64,000 bases of DNA from positions 248,001-312,000 of the forward strand of contig JAPQWV010000637.1 of NCBI GenBank assembly GCA_027422505.1, given 5' to 3'. Under the pieces are notes generated by a model. That model was given only the letters and a program-made list of their open reading frames with translations. It was not told the origin of the DNA and made no database searches. The translations under genes and the position numbers were made by a program. Below are positions 10,307 to 22,139 of this stretch, in pieces (position 1 is the stretch's first letter; each line of letters starts with the position of its first letter). Source of the stretch: Craterostigma plantagineum (taxonomy: Eukaryota > Streptophyta > Magnoliopsida > Lamiales > Linderniaceae).

Positions 10307-11574
10307 TGCGTTAAATATGGATATTATGTGTTAACGATATATTTGCATACATGCTTATCCGTTTAGACATGCTAAAACAGGAATTATATGATACAGATAC
10401 AGTTCAATTCGTGCTTAGCTGTTTAAGTTCTTGCATTTGTGCTATACATGGAAAGGAAATGTGTTACACATGGAAATACGACATCCACTGGAATCTGTCT
10501 ATTTTTAGAAAGAAATCATACCCATATCGCTGAGAATTGCATCTTAAATGCTTGAGTCAACACGAATTCTTTTCCTATGTGACTTAGTATTTATTTGAAT
10601 GGGAAGTTCGTGATTAATGTGTTATATATTTGATAAGATGCTGAGTGGAACTATTTATGGTATCTTCGTAAGTACCAACGTGCTAATATGGAGAGATTTA
10701 ACGATATGGTATGGAAAAGGTATTTAGAGTAAGATTCACGCAAATTAATGAATATGACCGTTGTGATACTTTGAGCTTAATTTCGCATGATATTGATGAT
10801 GGAATGATATGCTGAACTGGAAATTGTGATTGACATTCCATATGAGGTGTGTGATGCTGACAGGTTTATATAAGTCGACACTTCTACATCGAGTGCACAA
10901 CAACGGACGAACAAACATTCGAAATGGCAAGAACAGAGATCTAAGACGAGAATTGTTTATTTGCGAATTATTGTATTCTCTGTTAGTGCTCTGACCTTTC
11001 GTTTCCGATAGTTGAGTGCACCCTAAGTTAGAAAAACCATTTTATTATGAGAGCGTGAGAACGTCACAAGGAGACAAGAGTGAAGAGTGCCTTTCGTGAA
11101 AGGAGGATTTGAGATCCAGCTGACCTTCGGGAGCAAGCTGTTTCCAGTCGGAGAATAGGAATTCTAAGGGAACAACATGGAACAAACTCGGCATTAGGCA
11201 CCCTAGCCGCGGACTAGTGTTCATCTTGGTTTTGGTTGTGCAAGGGCAATCAATCACTTCTGTAACCAACTACGGTACCATATTATTGGATTGATCAAAC
11301 TCTTGAGAAGCAAACCTCAAGGAGATGACTAAACACCGCTTGGGGATACAACTCTTCAAATCCTGGTGTTCTTTACTTTTCAGTTCATTGCACTCACAAG
11401 GTTCCACTCGACCAATTTTTAAAAGACCAGGAAACTGCTTTTAAGGGAATAACCATCATAACCTTTTTAATTCCACTGTTCATATTTCACAAACACTTCT
11501 CATCAAAGAAGCAAAAAATTTTTAATAGGCTAATTCACCCCCCTCCCCCGTCTCAGGCACATATTTTACTTCAT

Positions 11575-11672
11575 AAATTGAAAAGGTTGATTAGTTTTGT
11601 AATAGGGTGAGAAAGTTATCTACTTTTATAGTAGCACTATTCAAAATAACAATATTTGTGTTATTCTCTTGG
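11575..11672 (-). repeat. Right arm of a divergent inverted repeat
   Basis: Reverse complement of the left arm at 9008-9105. Its outer part overlaps the last readable codons of the minus-strand LINE and its inner part would be that LINE's 3' UTR. Confidence 0.6.
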
Positions 11673-13525
11673 GAAGGACCCCTCCATCATACCCAAGATT
11701 GGCTAGATAGTGAGCTACTACGTTAGCTCTTTTACGCACATGAGTAAAGCGAACACATACACACAAACTACTTAACGAATAACAATAAAAAAGAATGCAG
11801 TCAACTTCTGAAGCGCCCATCGATTTCTGTTGAATCTTTATATTTTTGCAGTCGCTCTCGATTTCGATACGAGTCCCGGATGGTTACAGATTCAGTAATA
11901 TCTGGCGAGTGAAGCACTATCAACGCTCTCGTATGCCAGCCATAGCATGTCTCAAGGTTATTTCTCGCACTAAGACCAATCTGTGATGTTTTTCACAGCT
12001 TGTGGATTGTGCCATCCGAGTTGATCTTTATAAAATTCTCTTCTGGTCGGCCACCTTGATTTAACTTGTGTATGGTCTGGTTGTAGCGAGCTAACGTATA
12101 GCGACAAGGAGGACCAACTCAGATAATGCTCGTTCATCAGGAATACGAACTCCTTCCGCGAAGCATTTATTTTGCATCCTCCATAAAGCCCAACAGTGAG
12201 TGATAAAAAGATCAAAAACATCATCGTTCAACATTCTCCACATCTCTCGAATCCAGCTCTCCGTGTGCCCGTTCCCTTACGTACTACGTCGTACGGTATT
12301 TGCAATTTCTTCCAAAAAAGCTTCGCCAACGGGCACGTAATATAGACATGTTCAAATTTCTCTGAAGCCCCCTACATCGGCTACAGATGACATGATCAAG
12401 ACATTTACGCTTGAATAGATTCGTTGCATAAGCGCCATATGAAAGTCGGACTCTTGGAATAGCTCTAGATTTCCATATCAAGCGACGACGAGGTAGTCGA
12501 TGTGGAAGCTGCATGGCGAAGTTTTAACTTCTCCGTTATATAGTAAGCACTCTTAACATAGAACATAACATCCTTCAAGTAGTGCCATATTAAATGATCC
12601 AGTAGGGTATAACACCCATAGAGATTGATAAAATTTGCTCAGCATCAAGTGGTTGGAAGACCGAGATTAGTTGCTCATTCCACGGGTTTGATAACAGGTG
12701 TCATGATCGGCGACTCGAAATAGATTATCGTCACGAGCCACGGTTAAAACGGGTCTGAAATTCTCATAGCTCAAAATCTGTGGATTCTCCCATGTATTGA
12801 TGCTATTGCCTCGACCGACATGCCACCGTAGTCCTTGAAGAACGGAGTCACGAAAAAGAATCATAGCTCGCCAAGTCACGGATGGGCGGTGATCGAGAGG
12901 AGCTGTCAAGAAGTCAACATTAGGGAAATATTTTGCTATAAAAATGCAAAGTACTAAGCCATCTGATCTATGTATAAGACGTCACGCTTGTTTGGCAAGC
13001 ATCGCCAGGTTGATAGATTTAAGGTCTCGGAAACCTAAACCTCCCTCCTTTTTGGAACGACACAGAGGCTGCCATGCAAGCCAATGTACCACCTCTACCA
13101 TTCGAGCCCGACCACCAGAAACAAGCGATCACTCATTCAATATCATATATAATCGAACCCGGTAAGAGGAAACAACGTGGCGTATGTTGGGATAGCTTGA
13201 AGCACAGACTTAATTAGCAAGTCTCGACCCGCCTGTGATAAGAATTTTTCGGACAATCCACTCACCCTGCGCCAAACCCGTTCTTTTATGTAAGCAAACA
13301 TCTCATTCTTGTTTCCTCCCGCAATTGATGGAAGCCCAAAATACATTTCTCGATTCTGCTACTCCTGTACTACGTTTCGCTGGAAACGAGATTACAAGTA
13401 AATGGAGCGACGTTACCCGAGAATACCACCGATAATTTCGGAAGGTTAATCATTTGTCCGGATGCACGCTCATAAGTTTTAAGGATATTGTTGATTTGCT
13501 GCAACATGTTGCAGTTTTCAAATCA
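11640..13525 (-). pseudogene. LINE (L1-type) reverse transcriptase C-terminal half and RNase H, decayed
   Basis: Order on the minus strand: end of the RT palm/thumb (FENCNMLQQINNILKTYERA, MINLPKLSVVFSGNVA, about 13525-13400); thumb (YFGLPSIAGGNKNEMF, ERVWRR, 13346-13143); the region resembling the conserved 'FW…WLNW' segment (about 13165-12940); the WRAMILFRDSVLQGLRW segment (12909-12667); a zinc-binding C-terminal segment (IWKSRAIPRVRLSYGAYATN, 12514-12284); and an RNase H remnant ending ESDCKNI … RANVVAHYLANLGY (about 11900-11680). Stops and frame changes are frequent. The FADD core, endonuclease and 5' part are missing, as in a 5'-truncated LINE insertion. No target duplication was identified. 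Confidence 0.8.
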
Positions 13526-14244
13526 ATAGTTGCATTACTCAAATCAAAATGTTGTAATCATTCAACATTTGCAATAGTTTTAAAGATTGAAGATTTTTTA
13601 GAGGTAATATGTCGTTTGATTGTCCTATTAATACACATGCATTAGTTCAGCTTGACTATGATGAATTCTCAATACTTCGAATTATTCTATTTCTGCCTAA
13701 GAATACTATACTTCGTTTTATCCTGAACAAAATTGCCTTTGAAAGTTATCCTTATGAGTCAACTATCAGACTTTAGGAAAGTTAAAACTTTACGCCTTAA
13801 AGTTGTCCTCTTTTATTTGGGTCTTTTAAAAAAGTAGCCCTTGACTCAGTCAATGTTAAAAAAATAGCCTCGTTGACGATTTTTTTTGGTCAATGGCCTT
13901 CATTTTAATTAACCTTCAACTATCTTCTTTAAACCTCGTTAACTAACTAAAAATAAAAGAAAAAAAATAAATATACATACAAACATCTGTATATATATAA
14001 AAGAAACAAAACCCCATTTAAACGCACAACAGCACGTAATAATTACTCCAACCACCCAAATTGATCCATCCTTTCTTCTTCATCGTCTTTAAGGAAAAAC
14101 AGCCTCATTTTCGTCACTAAGTCGAGCTCAAAGTCTGGAAACCAGTCTGGAAAGAAATACCCAGCTTTAACTCTTTACATTAAGTTGTTTCGTTTTGAAT
14201 TATGAATTGTAACCCTGTCGAAATTACGTGATTGGGTCGAAGAG
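13526..14244. other. No gene seen; AT-rich
   Basis: A low-complexity A/T-rich stretch runs up to the left edge of the MULE. No RNA gene, repeat pair or supported frame was recognised. The exact MULE terminus may lie within the last few hundred bases. Confidence 0.4.
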
Positions 14245-14289
14245 ATGATGTTTGGCCATGAGAGTGTCGAAACTCGTGGTCACGCTTCA

Positions 14290-14780
14290 TGGAACCCGCA
14301 CGTATACCCACAAGGGCCCCATGCATTGATTTGGGCTTGGGGCCCCGCGCATCTTTACATGGTCCCGGCATGCTATGCCGCGCATCAGTGCAAGGGGCGC
14401 GCGCACTGGAGCACGGGACCCGTACATCAGTTTAGGGGCCCCGCGCATCTTTACACGGTCCCGACACGCTATGCCGCGCATCAGTGCAGGGGAGCACGAA
14501 CTGGAGCCCGGGCCCGCGCGCGCTAGAGCACGGGACCCGCGCATCAGTTCAGGGTCCCCGACGCTGGTGCTGGGTCCCGCGCATCACGGGGGCCATGCAC
14601 TGGGCATGGGTCCCGTGCACTAGAGCTTGGGTCCCGTGCATTAGAGCGTGCTTCTGCGCACACTAGCGCTGAGGACCAGTGCATCAGTGCCGCCGGTGCA
14701 ATAGAGCAGGGGTCCTGTGCACTAAGCAGGGGTCCCGCGCCTCAGTGCGTGGGTCCCGAGCTGCAGTGCATGGGTCTCGC
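14290..14780 (+). repeat. GC-rich degenerate repeats, left side of the MULE
   Basis: Repeated gggtcccgcgcat / ggccccgcgcatcttta / ccgcgcatcagtgca phrases, including a unit of about 120 bp present twice (about 14335-14395 and 14440-14495 share gcatcttta…ggtcccg…gctatgccgcgcatcagtgca). Long frames exist in every phase here but they reflect composition, not genes. Confidence 0.75.
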
Positions 14781-14788
14781 GATATATG

Positions 14789-14918
14789 TTAGGGTTTTCG
14801 AGAGTCGTTAGGGTCTTCGTAATGCTCTTAGGGTTTTGCAAGCTGTTAGAGCTTCAATTATGTCTCGAAATCACATTATCAAACACAACTCTTAGGGTTT
14901 TGCAAGCTGTTAGGGTTT
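14789..14918 (+). promoter_or_regulatory. Cluster of telo-box motifs upstream of mudrA
   Basis: TTAGGGTTT (the reverse complement of the plant telo-box AAACCCTAA) occurs at 14789, 14828, 14892 and 14910, three of the copies as ttagggttttgcaag. In plants telo-boxes act with other elements in promoters of growth-related genes and recruit telomere-repeat-binding factors; a role here is inferred. A pyrimidine-rich acceptor (cctattgcag) lies just before the start codon, so part of this may be a 5' UTR intron. Confidence 0.55.
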
Positions 14919-15020
14919 TGCAAGGACGTCAGGGTTTTTGCAAGCGATTATAGTTATCGCAAGTAGGGCTTTAGTTCTAATAAATTTTACTAAATTTTAC
15001 TCCTATTGCAGGCGGTAATC

Positions 15021-17248
15021 ATGACGATCACTTACATTGTATTCCAAGTCGAGGGTGAGTGGATAATTTTCGAGGACAATCCCTCGAAGTGGTGTCCTCT
15101 TCCTAATCATAGATGGCAATCAATCTTGATCGACGAGGAAACATGCACGTTAGAAGACACGAAGGATGAGATTGTGAAGGTATTGTCGCTGTGTAGCGAC
15201 AATACCAAACTCAAGTTAAGCTATATACCCAGCGTAAAGCTATATATCCAGCGTAGTTTACCATTTCCCACGACCCATCTACATCGGGAATGACTACGGT
15301 ATGCGTGCGTACCTTGGATTTGGTGGTCCGCAGTCTAGACCCGTGCTCCACGTTGAGGTTGTGTTATTTGTCAGTGCCACACCACCACAGGTTTATCTTA
15401 ATGAGGAATCAAATTTCAACGTCGATTTAATAGAGCAGTGCGACGCAAATGAGGAAATCCATCCCGTAGAGTGTTACATGCGCGACACATCTAACTACCA
15501 TTCTTACCATCTTACTGAATGCGAGGGTTTTCAAGAAGATCAAACCTGACAGTGCGAGAATCAAAATGAGAATGATGATGATCCGGCCGAACAACCCTAT
15601 GAACATTTGCTTCGGAAAGTGACGATGTCGACGTCCCGGAGCACAACTCTCCACATGCGAACGATGGCACGTATGGATTTGGGGATGGTTCAAGTCTGTT
15701 CGTTGGTCAGGAATTTGGGGGATAAGAAGGACGTCAAGGACGTGATCACGAAAGTCGCCCTTAATGCGTGTTTCGAGTTCAAATTGGTTCGGTCAAATAA
15801 AATCATGTACGTAGTGAAATGCGCAAGCGACGGATGTACATGGCGAGTACGAGCTGCACAGGACAAGAAGTCCCCTTTTTTCTCAATACGAACATACTGC
15901 GGCAAGCACACATGCGGGGTTTCCCATTGTCGACGTAGACATCGACAATGAAGTTCATCAGTTGTATCCCAAGTTCTGCAAAATTTCACCGGGCCAAAAG
16001 ACATTCCACAGCCCAAGTCAATCATGTCGATGATGCAGAACAGGAGAGTAGAAGTCTCGTACTACAAGGCTTGGAAAAGGCAAGCAACTAGCGTCGGGCG
16101 AATTAGTCGGTAACAGGGACGATTGGTACGGTTTACTTCCGGCGTACTTGGATCGTTGAGGCAAGCAAACATTGACAGCGTTATGGATTGTGAGATGGAC
16201 GAAGAAATGAGGTTCAAATATATGTTCTTAGCATACGGCGCATGCATTAGGGGGTTTGCATCATGAGGAAAGTCGTATCTATCGACGCAACGTTTTTGAA
16301 GGGTAAGTATAAAGGAGTTTTGCTCATCGCTACGGCACAAGATGGCGACTACCATCAATACCCGCTCGCATGGGGTCTTGCTGACTCAGAGGCGACCGAA
16401 TCTTGGACGTGGTTTCTCACTAGATTGGGTCGTTTCGTACCGGACAGTAATGAACTCGTCATTATTTCTGACCGAAACCACGGTATAAAGAATGCCGTCC
16501 TGGCTGTGTTTCCAAATTCGTTTCACGGTTTCTGCGCGTGGCACATTCAACAAAATTTGAAGACGAAAATGGCGGACAAGGGTGCGTGCCCCATTTTCTG
16601 GTGGGTAGCGAGTGCCTACACCAAGGCCGAGTGCGATGCACATTACAAAGCTCTGGGTACAACATTCAAGTCGGCGGGTGATATCTCGACGAGATTGAAA
16701 TGGAACGGTGGACGAGGGCATATTGTCCCAAATCGAGATATAACATCATGACGACATCGGAGTCGATAAATGCGGCTCTACGCGCGGATAGAGAACTTCA
16801 AATTATAGGATTGTTGGGCTCGATTCACCGATTAACATCAGCTTGGTTCAGTAAGCATCGAAGAGCATGCGAAGCTTCTATCGCTGCGAATTCGACGTGG
16901 TTTCACGTATCGAAAGTTGGGCGTCTAACATATAATGTATACGAGCACAACGTGAACGAGGTCGTCGATGTAGAGTTGCGTACATGCAACTGTAAGATGC
17001 TTGACATCGACCGAATTCCTTGCCCACACGTGATTGCTGCTTGTGGTTATGCCAACGTCGATGTGGGTTCACTAGTCGACCCTTACTACGGCTTGGAAAG
17101 TTGAAAGTTAGCTTACGAAGGTACTATATGGCCGGTATCTGAACACATTGAAGGAAGTGTTGAAATGCTGCCACCTCCTCGCGAGAAACAACGTGGGCGA
17201 CCACAAAAAAATAGGTTGCCTTCTGTTGGCGAATTTAGTAGGAGGTAA
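15021..17248 (+). pseudogene. MuDR-like transposase (mudrA family), frameshifted
   Basis: The ATG at 15021 (MTITYIVFQVEGEWIIFEDN) opens the N-terminal PB1-like region. Frame changes occur near 15290, 15600 and 15720, and a TGA at 15547-15549. The MuDR DNA-binding region follows (GDKKDVKDVITKVALNACFE … SIRTYCGKHTC, 15720-15910). The DDE core starts near 16200: first Asp in SIDATFLKGKY (16284-16286), then LIATAQDGDYHQYPLAWGLA and IISDRNHGIKNAV. A SWIM zinc finger, CNCKMLDIDRIPCPH, has Cys at 16985, 16991 and 17021 and His at 17027. The C-terminus reads EKQRGRPQKNRLPSVGEFSR to TAA at 17246-17248. A TGA at 17102-17104 stands where Trp is expected. It would catalyse cut-and-paste transposition, but this copy is not translatable as one protein. 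Confidence 0.87.
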
Positions 17249-17399
17249 AACCTCTAAATTTAGGGTTTTCAAATGTAATAGAACCTAACTATTATTGTTA
17301 TGAAATGAAAGTTAGATTAGTGTAATTAAGGCTTTATAATGTAAGAGTTATGATATGATATTGTTTGAGGTATGTAAAGTTAGGATTTTAAAATTAGGG

Positions 17400-18960
17400 T
17401 TTTAATGGAGCAAATTTAGATAAGAACAACTCGCGTTATGTTAGTGACCGGGGGCTCATGCGCAGTGGACCATAATTTCGAAATTATACGATGGATTTAT
17501 TCGTAATAAGGCTGAATCAAAGTTCGAAATTATTTAATCTGGTGTAAAAATTGCGAAAATAATCGCAGAGTCCCCGCACATGAGTGTTGTGGTCCGGGGC
17601 TGGTGCGCAGTGGACCAGCGCTAGCAGATGCGCGCTGGATGTGCGGGACCCGTGCTTATGGGCGAAGGACCCTTGCTTTCACGCACGGGACCTATGCTCA
17701 TGTGCGGGGACCCGTGCTTATTTGCTTGGTCCCTGGCGCATAAGTTCGGTTCCGTGCGGAAATTTTTTAAACCCTAACTGTAGTCAATTATTGGTCTTTT
17801 TTTGCAGACAAAGTTATTGATTTATTGGTCGGCCAACTATTTGTATGAAACATGTCAGCTTTGATTTCAAGTGTCATAATTCCTTGTCAAGTCTGATGTC
17901 CTCTTCAATGTGTGAAAAAGCAAGGCACGGGTTTTAAAAAGAATTTCAGTAATTATAATACATATATATTTTGTACATATTTAAACTTAAAAAAATTAAC
18001 CATAACGAAATACTTGTCGAAAAAAAATTAATCTTGACCAAAAAATTACTCTTAAGTTGTTAATGTACACAAAAAAATTACACTATTTGGTTATTGTTTT
18101 GAATGTGAAGTTGGTGAATTAGTTGGATGTCACAATAATTGAGCAAATTTACATAGCAACAACTTGCCTTATGTTGGTGACTTGGTTAGGATGTAACAAT
18201 CGAAAACTCGTATCTTATATATGCAAAAAGACCATACTTTTGTTGGCTATGATATTATATGACGTATTATTCGTATGGAGGCTGAATCAAAGTTCGAAAT
18301 TATTCAATCTGGTGTAAAATCGCGAAAATAATCGCAGGGGCCCCGCACATGAGTGCTGTGGTCCGGGGCTTATGAGCAGTGGATCCGCGTAAGCTGATGC
18401 GCGTTGGATGCGCAGGTCCCCAGCGTGGGACCCGTGCTTATGTGCGGGGACCCATGCTTAATTGCTTGGGACCGTGCGCATAAGTTTGGGACCATGCGCA
18501 GCAGACCGGCCCCGTGCGGAATTTTATTGACTAGTCAACAATCATTGGTAAATAATTGTCTGTACTTACTTTTTCTGCGAATGTCAGTGTAATCGTCACA
18601 TTAATGTCAAAAATAACAACATAATCATATATAATCATAACAAAAATAATTGGAAAAAAATTAATCATAACAAAAATAATTTAATCATACGAAAAGGAAT
18701 TTAATACTAACGAAAAAATATTTAAAATTGTGCATGGTCTCCGCACATGAGTGATGTGGTCCGGGCTCATGGTCTGTGGACCCGCGCTAGCTGATGCGCG
18801 GGACCCTTGCTAAAATGACCTGTGCAGGGGTCCCTAGTTTCACGCAAGGGACCCGTGCTCAAATGCTTGGTCCCATGCTTATGTGCGGTGAATAGTCAAC
18901 AATCATTCGTCAATTAGTGGTCTGTTATTTTTTTCGTGATATTGTCAGTGTCATAACAGT
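17400..18960 (+). repeat. Three degenerate tandem units between the convergent MULE genes
   Basis: Each unit shares 'ccgcacatgagtg.tgtggtccgggg' (near 17574, 18343 and 18740), a GC-rich block of gggacccgtgctta phrases, and an end with 'tagtcaa.aat.attggt'. Units 1 and 2 also share 'aggctgaatcaaagttcgaaattatt' (17509, 18279), giving a period of about 770 bp; unit 3 is shorter, about 400 bp. Identity is moderate. No coding function is evident. Confidence 0.75.
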
Positions 18961-19210
18961 CGATTTGATGTGATTAAAAATTGCTTTTCATGTCATAACA
19001 GTAATGTCATATTCAGATAAAATAATTTACAAAAACAACCAACAATGTTGTTTTTCATAAAAAAAATTACATTGGGAGGGAGGGTAGTTATTTAACCATG
19101 CAGGCCACTTGAATAAAAATTGAATAAAAATTACATTCAACTGCATTTTGGACCAAACCAAGAATAAAAGTCCTTACGGAAAATAGAAATTGTAAGAAAT
19201 TTCCTAAAAT

Positions 19211-22090
19211 CTACAATTCCTGATGTGTCAGATTGGAGATGTCGTCACCTCGAAACATGAGGCTCATTGCCGCTCGCAACACATGTACGCCGCATTCTCC
19301 CATGAAATGTTACACACTTATACAGAAATCGTCGTACAAAAATATAATGAAATAATGAATGAAACTTACCTTCCTTGCTGCTTGGCGAACCTCGGATGGC
19401 GCTCAACTTTCCATTTCTTAAATCGTGTCTTGATACATCCCATGAAGACCAATATTGGGATTATTAATTGACGTGGCTCCAATGCTTTGTCAAGGTTGCG
19501 CATGTCCTTGTCGCAAGACTCGTCGGAGTCGTATATCGCCATCGTCTTCTGCCTCCAATCAGTGACGCTTAGCACCCAATGTGCTATCGTTTGCACGGGA
19601 ATGACGATACAATCTGCGTTCATCCATGAGATCGACGGCCATCCATCCTGAAGTCCTCTCGCGTAGTGGGCCCAATACGAAAGCATCCCATTTACGACTT
19701 TTCCTTTTTCGAAGCCCTCGATTTCGATACATGTCTTGAATGCGTAAGACATGTACGCAACATTCTTCGACGCAAATGTATGCGACTTCTGCATGTCCAG
19801 GAACCCTCTCATGGCTTTATTGATATGCTGAAAAACAAAAACAACAATGGCTTTACAATTACAGTTCATTGCAAAATTAATAGTTCAAGTCGCATAGCAT
19901 GTCATCGAGCCACCTTATTGGCGTGTATAGATCCTCTAACCATTGTCGTCTATGCCTCTCGACCAAGCACTCCTTGTACTCGTCGTCAGCCAAGGCCTGT
20001 ATATCGCTCTCTACGGCCCCCCACAACAGGATCTTCTTAGAAATATGGACGTCTACGGCCTAGTGCCTCACATTCATCTGACCGGTCGACGGAGGCTCAG
20101 TGAACGGCGACTGCAGCCACTTGGACGGATTCTTCTACCGCCCCTCCCGGGTCGCCGCAACCACACCTTTACCCCTATCAGCCACCGTCGACTGATCCGC
20201 AACCGCCGAAGTTGGAAGCATTGACTGATCCCAGTCGACGCCCTCCAAGTAGATGGGTCGACCATCGACTGATCCCAGTCGACGCCCCTCCAAGTAGATG
20301 GGTCGAACCCTCATAATATACCTCGCTCTGTGCGCCGTCTCCAACGTCCAATTGCGATTAAACGTAATAATTCTATGGATACTCAGTTGCCGGCCATCCC
20401 CATCCGCTCGAACTGGGTGGATCCCGCCTCGCAAATTGCGTCCACCCAATCGAAGTCTGCTCGTCGTCTACGATACATATTAAATTGTAAGTTACGCCGT
20501 AAATTAAATTTGAATTAGGGGTAAAGATAGTTACCGCGATAAGGCGCGTCGGTATGTGTACATGGACCGAATAAATTCTTCCAATCGTTCCGAAGCTCTT
20601 GCAACTGATACGCAACGCCTCCGATGCTTTCACCCAAACCTTGCATCGAGTTGAACCGCTCCTCATACATTTCGGAGCATCGATCGTAATCTTCTCGAAA
20701 TTGCGCAAAGCTGTCTCGGAATTGCGAAAACTCGTGTCGAACAGATCGCCAAATTCATCGAACCGCCGGTCCAGGCGGCGCGCAAGTTCATCGAACTGCT
20801 CCGACGATGGCCCATACTCATGCGATGGCCCTGCCTGTGGCGGCGAGGTCGGCGGCGTATGGAAGTTGCCTCCGTGAATGGACGGCGGCACGTAGTCAGA
20901 GCCCATGCCCCTCTCTTCGTCTTGACGTGATCTGATAGGGAGCTGAGGGACGGACTCTGCCTCATAATTGGCTTTGTTTGCCGCCTGCCGGCCAAGATGT
21001 CCTACAGCCGCACGACGACTGCACCTAACATCCACCCCATCCATCAGTAGGGTCGCCACCCTATCGTACACATCGTCGTGTGGCTCATCGACCTCGTAGT
21101 CGTTGTACCGAAAATAGTCGGCCTGCCTCTTCTCTAGTCGACAATAATAGACCTCGTACATCGGACCCGCGCGCCGTCTTGCAACATCCAACAACTTCGG
21201 ACATCCCTTCCGGGGCCAATGTTTCGTGACCCACCGGCATATATGCGGCCTCGCATGCGCCCACTCTCTAAGTTCAGCGTATTTGTCAGTGATGGCCAGT
21301 ATGCATTCATATGCTAATATTTGAAGACAAAGAAATAAATAATCTTAGCAAACAGACGAAACCCTAAACTCACAAAGTCATTCAAATATAAAACCCTAAC
21401 CTGAAGTGGATGTACGAATCCACTGACCAGCTTATTGTCCTTATTATCGTCAAAATCTCGTTTTAGCGACCGTAGTGCCGCTCTAAAAGCCACGGTGCCC
21501 CAAGGGTAACGCTCGAAGGCCGCCGAGTCTTCGACTAGATAAATGATCCATGAAGGAAGAGTGGTATCCTTCTTCGAAAGTCGGGGCAGCAAGACGTACC
21601 CCGCAAAGTACAGGTTGACCAACTTTAACTTCTCGTCATTGACGTGCACCGTGGAGTTGGCAGCCAACTCCTCCAACCGCTGCTTAACGTGCGATAATTT
21701 AATCGTCAGTGCTGTTTTTGTCGAGAAATGACAACGGACAAATTCATCCGTTCGTTTCACTGTCGGTTCGGTTGCAAAGTTCAGCCCTGTGATTTGGCAA
21801 TACTCCATTTTTGAAAAACGGAGTGGTTTCTTCCCGAGGATCATCCAAAGCTCATCCGATTGTGCAGCTGCGTCTGTCTCTTGATGAGATACCACAACAG
21901 CTGCGCCGACAGATTGAAATTGACGGCAGCGTTGAAGAGCCTGCCGAACGGACTCCCTTCCATAAAAACTGCCAGCTCATCCTCGTTTAGCCAACCAACG
22001 ATCTCCTGGCTCACTTCACAGTATTGTGACGTGAGATGTAACCGGCAATCACGGTCATTGTCGCCTCCGGCAATTTGCTTCTTCAATTGA
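19211..22090 (-). pseudogene. DUF1985-Ulp1 cysteine protease gene carried by the MULE
   Basis: Ulp1-type (C48) proteases process or remove SUMO-like modifiers. On the minus strand: DUF1985 at 22086-21314 (LHLTSQYCEVSQEIVGWLNE, SPFGRLFNAAVNFNLSAQLL, then KPLRFSKMEYCQITGLNF after a frameshift near 21865); a long charged linker at 21194-20373; an exon near 20060-19916 (LYTPIRWLDDM); a probable intron ending gtttttcag before 19829; then the protease core. The triad is visible: His in AHWVLSVTDW (19579-19581), Asp in AIYDSDES (19528-19530), Cys in GECGV (19292-19294). A last intron (19369-19302) has a perfect AG|GTAAGT donor, but its acceptor reads tttcat where tttcag is expected. The stop is at 19213-19211. 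Function is inferred from family; the lesions make it non-functional. Confidence 0.75.
20220..20309 (-). repeat. 44/46-bp tandem duplication in the Ulp1 gene region
   Basis: Two near-identical units (cgactgatcccagtcgacgc…aagtagatgggtcga) at 20220-20263 and 20264-20309. On the minus strand they encode RPIYLEG twice. The unit lengths are not multiples of three, so the duplication itself disturbs the frame. Confidence 0.85.
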
Positions 22091-22139
22091 ACCTAAAAAT
22101 CAATAAGAAATTAATTAGATATGCTGCGGGAAAATTGCT

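Larger units (their letters stand above)
9106..11574. other. AT-rich spacer between the inverted arms, no supported gene
   Basis: This holds an ATT microsatellite, a 33-bp tandem duplication and, near 11330-11560, a segment ending 'taataggctaattcaccccc', which resembles the 3' ends of some plant copia LTRs; no partner LTR, PBS or pol was found. A plus-strand frame at 9437-9712 ends in a basic stretch (GRKRSRRFPCEMDRRSHKKS) but matches no family I can name. Confidence 0.4.

Noticed and set aside
11330..11560. Copia LTR end ('…ggctaattcaccccc')
   Set aside because: The phrase is suggestive but there is no partner LTR, PBS or target duplication; mentioned only within the spacer entry.
14245..14666. 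Several overlapping open frames on both strands
   Set aside because: They coincide with GC-rich degenerate repeats (few stop codons by composition) and encode repetitive residues with no domain.
14789..14918. Interstitial telomere array
   Set aside because: TTAGGGTTT occurs as spaced single motifs with unrelated DNA between them, not as tandem TTTAGGG repeats.
20135..21000. Additional frames on both strands in the Ulp1 linker region
   Set aside because: They are opposite-strand or shifted readings of the charged linker of the DUF1985-Ulp1 gene.
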